DNA of 64,000 nucleotides, from positions 20,323,887 to 20,387,886 of the forward strand of contig JAVDOI010000011.1 in the NCBI GenBank assembly GCA_032191485.1, read 5' to 3'. The position numbers were made by a program, and so were the translations under genes. How positions within the stretch are numbered: position 1 is the stretch's first letter; every line of letters begins with the position of its first letter. Shown piece after piece: positions 42,733 through 52,964 of the stretch. The DNA comes from Leptoclinus maculatus (taxonomy: Eukaryota > Chordata > Actinopteri > Perciformes > Stichaeidae). Below the pieces are notes generated by a model, which was given only the letters and a program-made list of their open reading frames with translations, did no database searches and was not told the origin of the DNA.

Positions 42733-44114
42733 ATGGCGGCGTGTGATGCGAGAGCTGGAGAAGCGGGAGCTTTCACATTTAAATGTAAGTATTGGGTTTT
42801 AACTCACTCAAATATCACCGATACAAATGTTAAAACTAAATAAACTACCTTATAACATCACATGTTTGTTAAAATGGTCGGTTAAGTTACGTGACGTTCG
42901 TAGCTTACAAGCTAGCTGACTAGCTAACTAACTTAACCGGCAGCTTCTCGATTACCGGGAGCTTATAACATCACGTTTGTTAATAGCGTTAAGATTAACT
43001 ACACGAATAAACTGAATTTGAGTATTTTGCTAATTCTGTTTAGTGGTGTGAAGCAAAACTAACTCTACATTTTGTTTTGTTATAGGGAGCCAGGAGCAAA
43101 CGGCTCAGTTTATTAAGCTGAGGGGGGAGGACGATGACCTCTTCACCGGGGCCAAATATTCAGCAAGCGTTGCTTGGAAGTAAGCTTTTAGTCCTTTTGT
43201 AATATCTCCATTTGACCATCATGTAGTGAAGGTTACAGTTACATTAGCTCTCATCTTATATTACAGTTAAATTAGCTCTCATCCTGTACAAAGCCTTTAC
43301 TAATAGGACAACCAGTAGAGGAGAATACACTTCTGATGTGTTATTGTTGCTGTCAGTCACCTTTTTCTTTTTTATTAAATTGAAAATAAGACATCAATGT
43401 AAATGATTTCTATGTGAATTTGTGTATATTCTGCTGTGTAAAAATTGTAAATTTTCTAAGTTTGCATACTTGTGTTAACTTGCGTTATTGATAACTGTTT
43501 AACTTTTCATGATTTTGTCAATGTGATTAGGACAATTTTGGAGAAGATGGGCCTGCAGGGGATGGTGAGCCCCTTGCAGGCAAAAAAAAAATGGGACAAC
43601 CTGAAGAAAAAGTATAAAGTATGTGCATATGTGTTGCTACAAGTTAATTAACACGTTTGCCAACATTAATTTCGCTGCTGTTGTTTTTGTTAACTGTCTT
43701 GATTGTCCTCTGCCTTAGGATTGCAAGTATCCAGGGTCAGGAGAAGGAGTGAGTGGGAAACCCACTGCTGCAACTTGGCCGTGGTTTGTCCTCATGGATG
43801 AGGTGTTGGGACAGAGGCCGTCTATAAACCCCCCTGTCCTAATTGCCTCCATCCCTGAGGACACACCAGGGCCAAGTAATGCAGTGGGTGACCAGGAGGA
43901 GGAGGAGGCGGAGGAGGAGGAGGAAAGTCAGCCAGGGCCAAGCCAGGCAAGACAAGGAAAGAGAAAGAGAAAGGGAGAGCAAAATGATGAGCTGATGGAG
44001 CTGATGAGAGAAGACATGAGGTGGCAGAGGGAGGCAGAGGAGAGAAGAGTGCAGGAGAGCAGGGAAAAAATGGACAGGCTCTTTTCTCTACTGGAGAAAA
44101 TTATTGATAAGTAA
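42733..44114 (+). CDS. Harbinger-1 Myb/SANT-like DNA-binding protein, 4 exons, 209 aa
   Basis: Exons 42733-42784, 43086-43179, 43531-43618 and 43719-44114, all with GT..AG borders and matching phases (1, 2, 0). Exons 1-3 encode a Myb/SANT-like trihelix (WSQEQTAQFIKLRGEDDDLF, then TILEKMGLQGMVSPLQAKKK and WDNLKKKYK). Exon 4 gives DCKYPGSGEGVSGKPTAATW, an acidic run and a long charged C-terminal helix (MRWQREAEERRVQESREKMD) ending LLEKIIDK. In this superfamily such proteins bind the element ends and recruit the transposase to the nucleus. The start is chosen as the first ATG after the left terminus, matching exon 1 of the Harbinger-2 counterpart in phase. No disruption was found. Confidence 0.85.
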
Positions 44115-44219
44115 TGTAAATAAATGTAAATCAAATAAAGTTGTTTTGTTAAATACATTTATTTTCATGTTTTATTTACATGGTTTTATATTGTCCAATA
44201 TAAAAGAACATCCACAAAT

Positions 44220-44325
44220 AAAAAAAAAATGAACTGATTAATTAAAAAAAAACATGAACTGATTAATTTAAAAAAAACATGAACTGATTAATTTAAAAAA
44301 AACACTATTAATTAAGAAAAATAAC
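44220..44325. repeat. Short AT-rich tandem repeat between the convergent genes
   Basis: Four imperfect 25-26-bp units of AAAAACATGAACTGATTAATT. They lie just past the Myb-like gene's AATAAA (44136) and may help end transcription from both sides. Confidence 0.7.
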
Positions 44326-44363
44326 TATAAATTAATATTAGAATCATCAAAAACAACATGAAC

Positions 44364-44398
44364 TGTGTGTGTGTGTGTGGATATATATATATATATAC
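44364..44398. repeat. (GT)n(AT)n microsatellite
   Basis: TG x8 followed by AT x9. Confidence 0.9.
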
Positions 44399-44403
44399 AA
44401 TAA

Positions 44404-44560
44404 AACTCCTGATGGGGTGCCACAACAAAGACCCTGGTGTTGTGGAACATCTGGGTGGTCTCCAGAGTGTTTGGGATGCATCTCTGCTGTCCACCGCATC
44501 GTCTGCCAACTGGGTTTGCAGGGCTGGCTCATCGACGGCTGCCATGTCACTAAGAATTTT
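44404..44560 (+). pseudogene. Inverted, gapped transposase fragment inside Harbinger-1
   Basis: This plus-strand segment is homologous to the sense strand of the minus-strand transposase exon 44999-45832. It matches GATGGGGTGCCACAA...GACCCTGGT, then GGTGGTCTCC..AGT.TTTGGGATG, TGTCCACCGCATCGTC, TGGGTTTGCAGGGCTGG and CATCGACGGCTGCCATGTCA in the same order with stretches missing between. It therefore forms an imperfect inverted repeat with the functional gene. Its frame still spells LIDGCHVTK at the end. Probably a leftover of a deleted copy captured in the 3' spacer. Confidence 0.75.
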
Positions 44561-44712
44561 TTTCAGAAATAAGGAAGTATAAAAGACTGCATACAAAATA
44601 CTTCATGCACATGCTTATTTTGAAAGAATCAGACCTAACACAAAATGTTTCAACAGTGCTACAAAACATTTTTAGTAGATAGGTATCACAGCTTTAAAAT
44701 TGTTATACTTGC

Positions 44713-46270
44713 CTAACAATAGTCGTGTTCACCGGGTACCTCCTCCAGGGCAGACACCTCTGCAGACAGCTGGTCCCGCCAGGGAGCACCTGTTGCCTCC
44801 AAACCGCTCTCCCCCTCATCCTCTGCCACATCCTCCACAGGATCGTCCTCTGGGGCCATAATGTCCCCAGCCCCGAGGCAGATGTTGTGGAGGACGGCAC
44901 ATGCTGTTATGACCTGAAATGGTAAAATGGCAAATATAAATATGATGTGATCTACTGTTCTTCAGTATCCTAAAAAGTATTGTTGAGTGATTACTTACAT
45001 GAGGTACAAAGGTGTGGTGCACCTCCAGCGCTTGCAAAAAGATTGCCCGGAACCGGCTCTTCATCATTCCAAAGGCACGCTCTATAATGGAGCGTGCCCT
45101 GGAATGATGGCCGTTGAAGCGCTGGGGTCCCACACCTTGCAATGGCCTCTTGTATGGAGTGATGAGGGGGAGTGGGTGTTGGAGGCACGGGTACCCGCCG
45201 TCTGCAAGGATGAAGTGCCCTGGAGGAGGGTAGAGTGCACGCCGGTACAGCGGGCTGTGGCGCAGCACTCTAGCGTCGTGAACTGACCCAGGCCAGCCCA
45301 CGTAGGTGTCGATAAAGCGGCCCTGATGGTCACAAACAGCCTGCAGTAAAATTGAGGAAAACAATTTTCGGTTTTTGTAGCAGTGACCATCAGGACCGCT
45401 TGGTGGCTTTATTCTGACATGGCAGCCGTCGATGGCTCCAGCAGCTTTCCTGAAGGCTTGGTGTCTTCCCAGCCCTGCAAACCCACGAGACACTGCCTCC
45501 AGGTCTTCGGGGGTAATGGGGAGGTGGATGACCTTGTGGCGAATGGCCACCACCTCCAAACAGACTCTGTGGACGATGCGGTGGACAGTGGATCTCGGCA
45601 TCCCAAAAACTCGGGAGACCACCCTGTAGGAGGCCCCACACGCCAACCAGAATAGAAAGACCAGGGTCTCGATTGTGGCACCCCATCCATGCCTCCGTTC
45701 CTGTTGGAGGAGGTCCAGCAGCACTGCCAGGGCCTCCCTGCTGAGCCTAAAATCAGGCCTTGTGTCCTCATTCCTAAAATAGCTGTCCAGGACAGGCATG
45801 GCCAGGTTGATCCTGCAGTACAGGGGTCTGGGCTGGTTTAGGGAAAGAAGGAAAATAAAAACTGTTAAATAAAGAACAATATTAAATGTGGGGAGCTTAT
45901 GTAGAATAGGCTTATATCTTCATATTATATCTATCTATCTAGTTATCTATCTGTCTATCCATCCATCCATCCATCCAACCTGTTTCAGCTGAAAAATGAC
46001 AGTATGATTTTTTTAGATTACAGTAAAGCCATTTTCAATATTAAATTATAGAAGTTGTAATGACATTAGCCACACAAACTACGTTAGCTAGCTGAAGTTA
46101 ACATTACTTTTTGATAAAAGTACATGGATTAATCAATTGTAATTTAATATTACCTGAAAATGGTCTTCTCTGAGCCGGAAATATACAATACGGCGATGTT
46201 GAAGGCGGTGAATTGCGTCTTCCAAAAATAATTCGAAGAGTAGCAGCAACATTACCATTTGTGGCTCCAT
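44713..46270 (-). CDS. Harbinger-1 transposase (HARBI1-like DDE), 3 exons, 383 aa
   Basis: Exons on the minus strand: 46270-46154 (39 codons, MEPQMVMLLLLFELFLEDAI), 45832-44999 (278 codons) and 44913-44713 (ending VPGEHDYC stop). All introns are phase 0 with GT..AG borders. A helix-turn-helix (RLSREALAVLLDLLQ; ACGASYRVVSRVFGMPRSTV) is followed by the DDE nuclease: Asp in AIDGCHVRIK, Asp in FILADGGYPC, Glu in SIIERAFGMMK. HARBI1 is about 350 aa, so the length is normal. The protein would excise and paste the element together with the Myb-like partner. The start is the first ATG after the right terminus. No stop, frameshift or missing catalytic residue was found. Confidence 0.9.
45925..45978. 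repeat. (CTAT)n(CATC)n microsatellite in transposase intron
   Basis: Mixed ATCT and CATC tetranucleotide units within intron 1 of the Harbinger-1 transposase gene. Confidence 0.9.
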
Positions 46271-46484
46271 TTTTCCTACTTTTAGCGCGAAGCTCGGCGA
46301 CGGGTGCGGGAAAGGAAAAACTGACTTCCTGTTTGGTGACGCAAACAGGAAGTCCTCTGTAGCGTAGACCGTCTCATTTCGGAGACTGCACGGTCTAGCC
46401 TTTGCGGTCCTCAAAGGACGTGGCCCACATAGACCGCGAAGGCTGGGTCCTCCGAAGGATGCAGACCCTGAATTGGGACACAGC

Positions 46485-46900
46485 TAGCGTCCGTAAAATA
46501 TCTGTCTCAAATACAATTGGCTTAAGTCCAGCTGACTCCTCCTGGCCTCAGTCAGCTGACCTCCTTCGTTGTGACCTATTGGCTTTGGTCTGTTGCTCCT
46601 TCTGCGCGTGCATCCCTCTGTTAGGCCCTCTGCTCTGATCCTGGTGTTCGCTGTAATGCCTGTCTTAAAATCCCTGTCTGTCCCTATCGACTATTCTTTA
46701 TAGATTAATACATTCAATAATTGTCTCTTATGGTTCAACACTTCTATAGTAAACATACTGTAAACATAGTATACACTTGATAAGTATTCTGGTGGCATTC
46801 CACATGCTTCCTACATTTCACTATCCACCACTAGGGGTGCTATAAATCCTACTAAAAAACACTTCTAACTCTAATTCCTCACACTAACTTAGCTTACCTT
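46485..46900. repeat. Repeat R, copy 3, right part
   Basis: Continues the sequence of 42498 after Harbinger-1 (GTCCGTAAAATATCTGTCTC, as in copy 2 at about 34585) and follows R to about CTAATTCCTCACAC. Confidence 0.8.
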
Positions 46901-47721
46901 GACAAGCTAAGGGAGAACGCCCAGCCCCCCTTCCCCGAAACAGCTAACCCCAGGCCAGGCAGCAGCATGATGGAGCACGAGACCCCTTCTCTAGACATAC
47001 ACGCAATGAGAAAAGCACTCAAAATCAATACTCACTCCCATCCAGTTTTACAGGAGTAGCGCCGGCCTGTAAAAAGGCTCTAATTGGCCATCCAGTTTTA
47101 CAGGAGTAGCGCCGGCCTGTAAAAAGGCTCTAATTGGCCGCCCTCCAGTCAATTAGGGCCCGGGTTTCCTCAGTTGTCCCTTAATTAAAATATTGCTTAA
47201 ATGTTAGTTATAATGGACAATGATAGACAGCATAACCAGTCTGTACAATATGGATAAAGACGAGCTAACAAGTCGGTCAAAAGTTAAAAGACAGCGCTCT
47301 AGGTCAACATTAAAGTTAAATTAATATTACATTTTAATAATAAAACTGATTTAATGTTACCTGTAAACAAACAATAGACTATTGAGACCAAAATATTGTT
47401 TGTTAGATTCAACCAAACCGAATTATAGCTTTGTACAACGGAGACGTCAATACCAGCGGCAAATTTCAAAAAGACTTGCCAAGATCAGACTGCTCTAGGC
47501 AGGTAACATGAGCGCTGAGCCCCCGGTGCTGGTTTACTACTGGTCGGTCCCGCTAGCAACACCTCACATCTCCGAAATCGTCGGAGCTAATTTTTAAATC
47601 GGCTGAATCTTGACAAACCGACCACAGATTTGATGCTTCAACAACTAACTTCTCGCCTAAAAACATCCTAAAATTACTTTCCGTGACTTAACAACAGTAT
47701 TATTTTGAAGTTTCAACTTAC
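46901..47721. other. Remaining Harbinger-2 internal or insertion DNA, no gene
   Basis: No coding exon found. 47041-47139 is a tandem duplication of a 50-bp unit (see separate entry). The minus-strand middle exons expected for the Harbinger-2 Myb-like gene were not recognised here. Confidence 0.45.
47041..47139. repeat. 50-bp tandem duplication
   Basis: Unit TCCAGTTTTACAGGAGTAGC... at 47041-47090 is repeated without change at 47091-47139. Each unit contains a small stem (TTTTACAGG / CCTGTAAAA). Confidence 0.95.
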
Positions 47722-47746
47722 AGTTGTGGGATTTCTCCTCCGCCAT
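47722..47746 (-). pseudogene. Harbinger-2 Myb/SANT-like ORF, first exon
   Basis: Minus strand: ATG at 47746 reads MAEEKSHN and one base, then GTAAGT. The phase-1 exon end and its position 236 bp inside the right terminus mirror exon 1 of the Harbinger-1 Myb-like gene. The rest of the gene is lost or displaced apart from the last exon at 39503-39670. Confidence 0.55.
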
Positions 47747-47985
47747 TGTTTCCGCTTGTTGGAGTGAAATGCATTCTGGGATATTTGGCTGTCCCAAGTA
47801 CAGACAAGTCACCTCCAATGCATCCCCGGTAAAATGGGAGGAGCGAGCCACATCCGGGCATTTGGACCGTGCTTGGCTTGATGTGAACTTTGAATTGGAA
47901 CAGTACTTGGGCTGAGACTGATGACGTTTCAAAAGTCCACGAGTTCACAAGTACAGAGAAGTACGCATATTGAGAAAGGCCCAAG

Positions 47986-48370
47986 CTGTGAAATCTGCTT
48001 TTTCTATCTTTCATGGTCCCTTGGTGGAGTTCATCGACCCAAGATCTACAAGCATGAATATTTCTACGTTCTCTGCCATCCAGACGGTAAAGTACACTTT
48101 GCAGTCCAGACAGCAGAGTGCTGTAGAGATGTACAGCAGGGAAGACGTTAAGTACGGGGCAGTCAACAGGAAGCTCTGTAGCAACATCAGTACAGCAGGA
48201 ACAAGGCCCAGAGACAGAGTAAGTTGCGCATAGCCAGAGAGAGGATGGAGCTTGAGTGTCAGCCCGCAACATCTACTGCTGCAGAGAAAAGTAAGCAGGA
48301 AGTAGAGGCAGAAAGGCTTGCAAGAAAAAGGCACATGGCTAAGCACTGCAAATGAGTCCTTGAAGGACTT
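47986..48370 (+). pseudogene. hAT-like gene, right part, after Harbinger-2
   Basis: Continues the protein cut at 37430: VKSAFSIFHGPLVEFIDPRS, then TSMNISTFSAIQTVKYTLQS and MYSREDVKYGAVNRKL. The first part is the end of the hAT dimerisation domain (P..E..F..... ID.RS). A slip near 48200 leads to a basic helix (RQSKLRIARERMELECQPAT; EAERLARKRHMAKH). It ends about where the minus-strand SAMD3-like remnant starts. Confidence 0.6.
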
Positions 48371-48479
48371 GTTCAAGCCAAAAAAAGGATTTTGGTTCAC
48401 CAGTTACAACTTGTACAACTCTGACTCCAAAGTCGTAAGCAAAGCAAGTACATATGTGATCAAGAACTTTCAGTATATT

Positions 48480-49690
48480 CCGGGTTTTCTGACAACTCCT
48501 CCCTTGTTTTTGATGATCTCCATCAGCCTGCCGTAGTGCTTGTCCAAGGAAGCAAGGAACAGCTGTTGAAATGGCAGTTGTAATTCTTGTAAATTCAGCA
48601 TTGATCTTTAAAATACATAGCACATGCAAATGTTATAAAACATTACATGATGCATTGCAGATGTGTGGTTTGTTGCTTATGATAGGAGAAAATATTGTTT
48701 ACTTTACAAGCCACCACTGACTTATTGCCATTGATTCAAAAAGTCACATCATCCACTGAGAACAATGCAGGCCATCTCTCTTTCAACTCTTCCACTCCCA
48801 ATTCCTTTTCCACAATTTCCAGTCTTCGCACTGAAAAAATCTTGTCCATTTTGGACTTTATCACTGTTTCGCTTCTTCACCTCACTTAAAAGTTACAGTC
48901 TCTCATTTTCCAATTTGTCTGAGGTCTCTCCAGCAGGAATGTCAGGAATGTGGTTGGCCTCTCCTCTCTTGGGTCTCTTTACTTTTTTTGCTGGCAATGC
49001 ATCTTCTGGAGCTTTGGACTCGAGTGAATTTGCAAGCAGTTCAGAACACCCGATGCCCTTCAGCTGAGTACGGTATTTGCCAATTTTTGTCTTCAGGCGC
49101 TGCTTCCACCCATAGCAACCGTTGTATGAACCAGGCTCAGAGAGGCATGGGTGCTTCTTGATTAGTGCTTCGGCCACATCACCGAAGTCAGCATCTGTTG
49201 GGTAGGCTTTGTACTTGAACATCTCTTCAGCTACCTTTTCCAGAATATCTGACTTTAATTTTGAACTCAGTGACAATCTTGTCAGGTTTGACCTATACAC
49301 TGCATTTCCCTTTTCTGGCAGCAGTTCAGTGTGTTTTTGTAGAGACAATGCTGGAGGGTGAGGACAGGAGCTCTGTGTCATCTAATTGAGTACACACTGA
49401 CTCATTACAGGCAGTGATATTAAAACCTTCGCTGCAATTATCAGTTATTGGGATGACCTTCACAGTTGTCAAATCCTCAAGTTCCGCAGTAGATGTCAAG
49501 TTCACTAGTGCATCTCCAAAGTCTCTGTCTTGGTACTGCAGTCTAAAATTCCCATTTGACTCACACACTTTCCTGACTTTCCTGACAATAGCTGCTCTAT
49601 TGTCTCTGGAATTCCATCAGGCAGAATTAGCTTCCTGGTATCATCAGGATTCAGAATAACTCGCAACTTGGCTGGCCTTTTCCCTGCCAT
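48480..49690 (-). pseudogene. SAMD3-like family fragment 2, nearly full length
   Basis: Minus strand from 49690: MAGKRPAKLRVILNPDDTRK and LILPDGIPETIEQLLS, a slip, then CESNGNFRLQYQDRDFGDAL and VNLTSTAELEDLTTVKVIPI. After another slip near 49350 comes SNLTRLSLSSKLKSDILEKV, EALIKKHPCLSEPGSYNGCY, GWKQRLKTKIGKYRTQLKGI and LPAKKVKRPKRGEANHIPDI. Further degraded codons include RWPALF and, at about 48600, INAEFTRITT. The order matches the same teleost multi-copy family as 25385-25935. At least four frame breaks make it a pseudogene. Confidence 0.65.
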
Positions 49691-49799
49691 GTCAGCCCAT
49701 CCAAAAGGATCTATTAAAAACATGAGTAAAAACAGTAATATTAGTTGCACAAAATTGGCCATTACATCTAATTCATATTAACAAATTCATTGATATATA

Positions 49800-50385
49800 A
49801 CCTTATCAGGGTAGGACATTTACATATTTTTTAGGGGGCAACTTTTGCCTGAAATCCAGGGGCATTTATAAAGAAATTGGGGGCACTTTTTTAAACTTGT
49901 GAAATAACATTTAACATTTGTTCAAAATAATAAATATACTTATTTAGGCTTACAGTATGTGAGCAATTGTCATCAAATGGCAATAATACGACTATTAGGC
50001 AGTAGTCTACAGATTCAAAGTGTTTTCTTAGAAAAAAACAAACAGAAAACATAAATCAGACAATCATATTCAATTTTATTCTTATTTCTTTGTGGTTATT
50101 TATTGGTATTACATTTTTTTAAACAACTATTAACAATTATAACTTTTTTCTTTCTTTTTTTACAATTATAACTCATTATATTTATTGATTTTTTTGTTAC
50201 CTTTAATCATGTTGTACCTACCTAGTACAGGAAATACAGATAGGACAGACAAAACAAAGAACAAAAACAAAACACAATAAAAGGGCTATAAATAGATTCA
50301 TTAAATTAAATTTACAAACAAAAAGCTTTGTTATATGTACAGTGGAGAAAGATAATAAATATGTACGTATACATACATGAGTGGC
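49800..50385. other. AT-rich low-complexity stretch, no gene
   Basis: Long A/T runs. A pair of GGGGGCA-type motifs near 49835-49890 recalls GGGGGCATTTTTTGCCCC at 55500-55517. Nothing else. Confidence 0.5.
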
Positions 50386-52300
50386 TTATTTGTCAAATAG
50401 CACCAGTTCATCTTCGTCGTCATCTGTGTCACTGTCAGCCATTGGAGAAGTTGCTGGTCTGACCTGCTGCCTTTTCCCATAGGGCTTTATGTGGGGCCGC
50501 CTTGCTTTCTTCCCACTGCGGAACCATTTTTTCACAGCAGATTCTGCACATGCTGCAGCAGCTGCATCTTCTTCTTCTGGTCCCTCCAGTGAGATAATCA
50601 TTAGGTCTTCCACTGTGGCTGTGTTGAGATTGATCCGCCAGTCAGTTTTGACTTGATTCAGAAGAGAAAACGCCCTCTCTACCTTGGAGGTGGACATCGG
50701 CATGACTTGAATTATTTCAATTATGTGGAGTATGTTGGGGAACTCCTCAGACCACACCCTTAGGATCTGTGCCCATAGTTCCTCCCACTTTAGACCTCTG
50801 TAATTCCTGTTGACGACCTTCTTAAGACGGGCCATTATGCTTTCTACATCGCAGCCGTTTTTCGTCAGTATCTCCTTGAAATGCTCTAGGAGCAGCAAGA
50901 CCTCCTCGTTACCATACTTAGTCAGATCTTCAGGCCAGTGCTTTGGGTTTAGTTTACACATGGCCTTGAGGATTGTGTCTGTTTGATACCTTTCATCAAG
51001 GCAGGCCACAATGTCATGGATGAGCGGCTCCCTGGAACTCTTCAATCTCTCCTCAGCATCTGCATAAGTGTCAGAAAGCTCTACACCTCTGTAGCTACCA
51101 CACCTATACTCCACCTTCACTGCTCTCAGCTTTGGGGCATCACCTTTCGCCATGTCTTTCAGCACCTCTTTGGAAGTCTCAATAGCCTCCACAGCTGTGG
51201 GAAGAGAAATGCTGTCCTTCTGGAATTGGAGAGATAGATGGGACAACTCACCCAAAACATCCATGTAAAGACCTGTATGGAGGAGGAATTAATTGGACCT
51301 AACCTTCTTGAGCCATCCTCTCACTCTGGCAGCATCTGCTTTCTTTATATCTTGCCGCTGATCACTTCGATGAGCGATGACTGCAGGGATGTTCGTCTCG
51401 AGTGCTTTAAGGGCTCTTCTGCGGTGATCAACCCATCTGGTCCCATCTACTCTAGTGGGTGTCAGGACAGACTCGTCTAGCAGTTCAGCCAGCTGGTCCA
51501 GCTCTCGTCGTCTTTTCCCTGACCCTCGATAGAATGATGTATAGAAAGACAGAAACCCATCAATCTGAAAAATGAAAAGAAAAACACAAACAAGGCGTTG
51601 AGAATCAAAGTCCCACAATGTATATACTGTTTGCTTTAGGGTCCAGCAATGTTAATAAATACTATGTTTTTTACAATATGTTTTTTATATCAAAAGCACT
51701 CTGTGTCCTTAATTCTATTACGATGATAAAAACACACAATGTAAAAATAAAACTAAACAAAACACAAGTGAGCCACTTTAGAGAAATCCTTGTACTGTAT
51801 GTGTGTAAGTAACCTTTACATTAATTGATAAACAATAAACTTGAGCAATAGATAATTGATAAGAGATCATTGATCATAGATAATTACCCTAGAAATGCCA
51901 TGCGAGGGACACCTTTATGCAGGAATTTCACATAAAGGACCTCCTTCTCTGCTGTTGACCTGTCTGTGCTCCCATCAACAAGGACACTGATATATTTGGA
52001 AGCCAATACTTGCTTGCTAACCTCAAGCTGTATTTGTTCCGCGAGGTACTGGGTAAAAACCCCTTGCTTGTTTGGGGTTAATGTAGGCATCTTCCAAATC
52101 AACTCCATGCCGCTTCTCCAGATTGACTAGAAATGGATAATAAGCAAATGGCTTCTCGTGTTTAGCAATATGGTAAGCAATGTCAAACAGCTTGACCATT
52201 TTGCAGAACACTGTCTTCAGCATCAGATTCACAGCTTCCACAATTGGCTCTCTGTTATTGAGCTGATTACTCCATGCTTCTGTAAAAACAAACAAAACAA
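50386..52300 (-). pseudogene. hAT transposase (ZNF862/KIAA1586-like), main part
   Basis: Minus strand, in order: 52285 onward SNQLNNREPIVEAVNLMLKT and IAYHIAKHEKPFAYYPFLVN; a slip near 52070; QYLAEQIQLEVSKQVLASKY and ISVLVDGSTDRSTAEKEVLY (core Asp in DGSTD). Then an exon at 51567-51290 (IDGFLSFYTSFYRGSGKRRR; TRWVDHRRRALKALE). Then 51264-50386 (DVLGELSHLSLQFQKDSISL; CLDERYQTDTI), ending with the dimerisation region FPNILHIIEIIQVMPMSTSK and VERAFSLLNQVKTDWRINLN and an acidic tail. The layout is that of domesticated-looking ZNF862-type hAT proteins. The slip and missing middle suggest an inactive copy. Its first exon is at 55019-55394. Confidence 0.7.
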
Positions 52301-52648
52301 AAATAGTATGTTACATGTGATAAGGGACTTAATCTAAACATTTAAACCTTGAAAACCCCCAGTCAACTGCAGTCTCAACTAATTGTATTTTACCCAAATA
52401 GAGGATTGGTTGTCAACCACAAGATGGCAGTAACTTATGAGGATGGGGGGAAAATCACTCACTGACTGCACTCTGTCTAATGTGACGCACACAAAATGTA
52501 TAGTCACATTTTGGTTATTTGAACGAATTTCTATGATTTGCCAATCATAATAAAACTTCCTTTAGAAGTGTATTTCTATATATGCCCAGTAGGTGGCAGT
52601 GCAGCGCTGTGGTTCTGCCTCGCGACCCGAGACCTGTATGTGCGCGTG
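52301..52648. other. Intron of the hAT gene, nothing else seen
   Basis: No gene or repeat end recognised. CpG-bearing bases appear near 52600-52650. Confidence 0.45.
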
Positions 52649-52734
52649 CAGCGTCTTCCTTCTCATAGCTTGAGAAGACGCTGAACCGAGAAGCCACACA
52701 TTTGCCTGTCTTATTATTTCCTGTTTTTCTCAGG
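52649..52734. repeat. Hairpin plus 70-bp direct repeat, left copy
   Basis: CAGCGTCTTC (52649-52658) and GAAGACGCTG (52674-52683) form a perfect 10-bp stem. 52665-52734 is identical, base for base, to 54751-54820. Confidence 0.9.
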
Positions 52735-52964
52735 TTAGTAATATGTAAAATGCACCAAAGATGACATGAATTGGGGACCAATGTGTACTTAACATTTCAT
52801 AGAGTATTTTGTGTTTTTATGTAGTTGTTTGGTAGCTACGTGAGTTAAGACTGACTGTTGAGTGCTAGCTAAGCTGATAGTAGCCCTGTAGTATATCCCT
52901 CGTTTTTATCTGACTCCTATACATTGTACTTTTTCTTTATAATGAAATTAATCGACTCTTTATG

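Larger units (their letters stand above)
42496..46487. mobile_element. Harbinger-1: complete PIF/Harbinger transposon, 3,986 bp
   Basis: The left end 42499-42531 (GCTGTGTCCCAATTCAGGGT...) and right end 46452-46484 are perfect 33-bp inverted repeats. The flanking triplets are TAA and TAG, a 3-bp target duplication with one change; the empty site in R copies 1 and 2 reads TAG. It contains two intact, spliced, convergent genes: Myb/SANT-like (+) and DDE transposase (-). Both proteins are needed for transposition in studied Harbinger elements. It has all visible requirements for autonomy. Confidence 0.92.
37428..47985 (+). mobile_element. Harbinger-2: 10.5-kb composite PIF/Harbinger element, TSD AAG
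   Basis: GGGCCTTTCTCAATA at 37431-37445 and its perfect inverse at 47968-47982 are flanked by AAG (37428-37430; 47983-47985). Joining the flanks restores the open reading frame of the surrounding hAT-like gene, which proves the boundaries. A 12-bp motif GTTCACAAGTAC lies just inside both ends, in the same orientation. Own genes: transposase (+) at 37613-39327 and Myb/SANT-like ORF (-) with its first exon at 47722-47746 and last at 39503-39670. The 8 kb between those two exons consists of later insertions. Confidence 0.85.

Noticed and set aside
46901..47040. Small nuclear RNA-like stretch
   Set aside because: No snRNA promoter elements or Sm site could be identified; only a vague G-rich resemblance.
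37428..47985. Treating both Harbinger gene pairs as one element
   Set aside because: Each pair has its own terminal repeats and target duplication. The inner one lies in a repeat R copy whose empty site is known.
47718..48272. 184-aa minus-strand frame across the Harbinger-2 right end
   Set aside because: It crosses the terminal inverted repeat and the antisense of the hAT-like gene; no domain.
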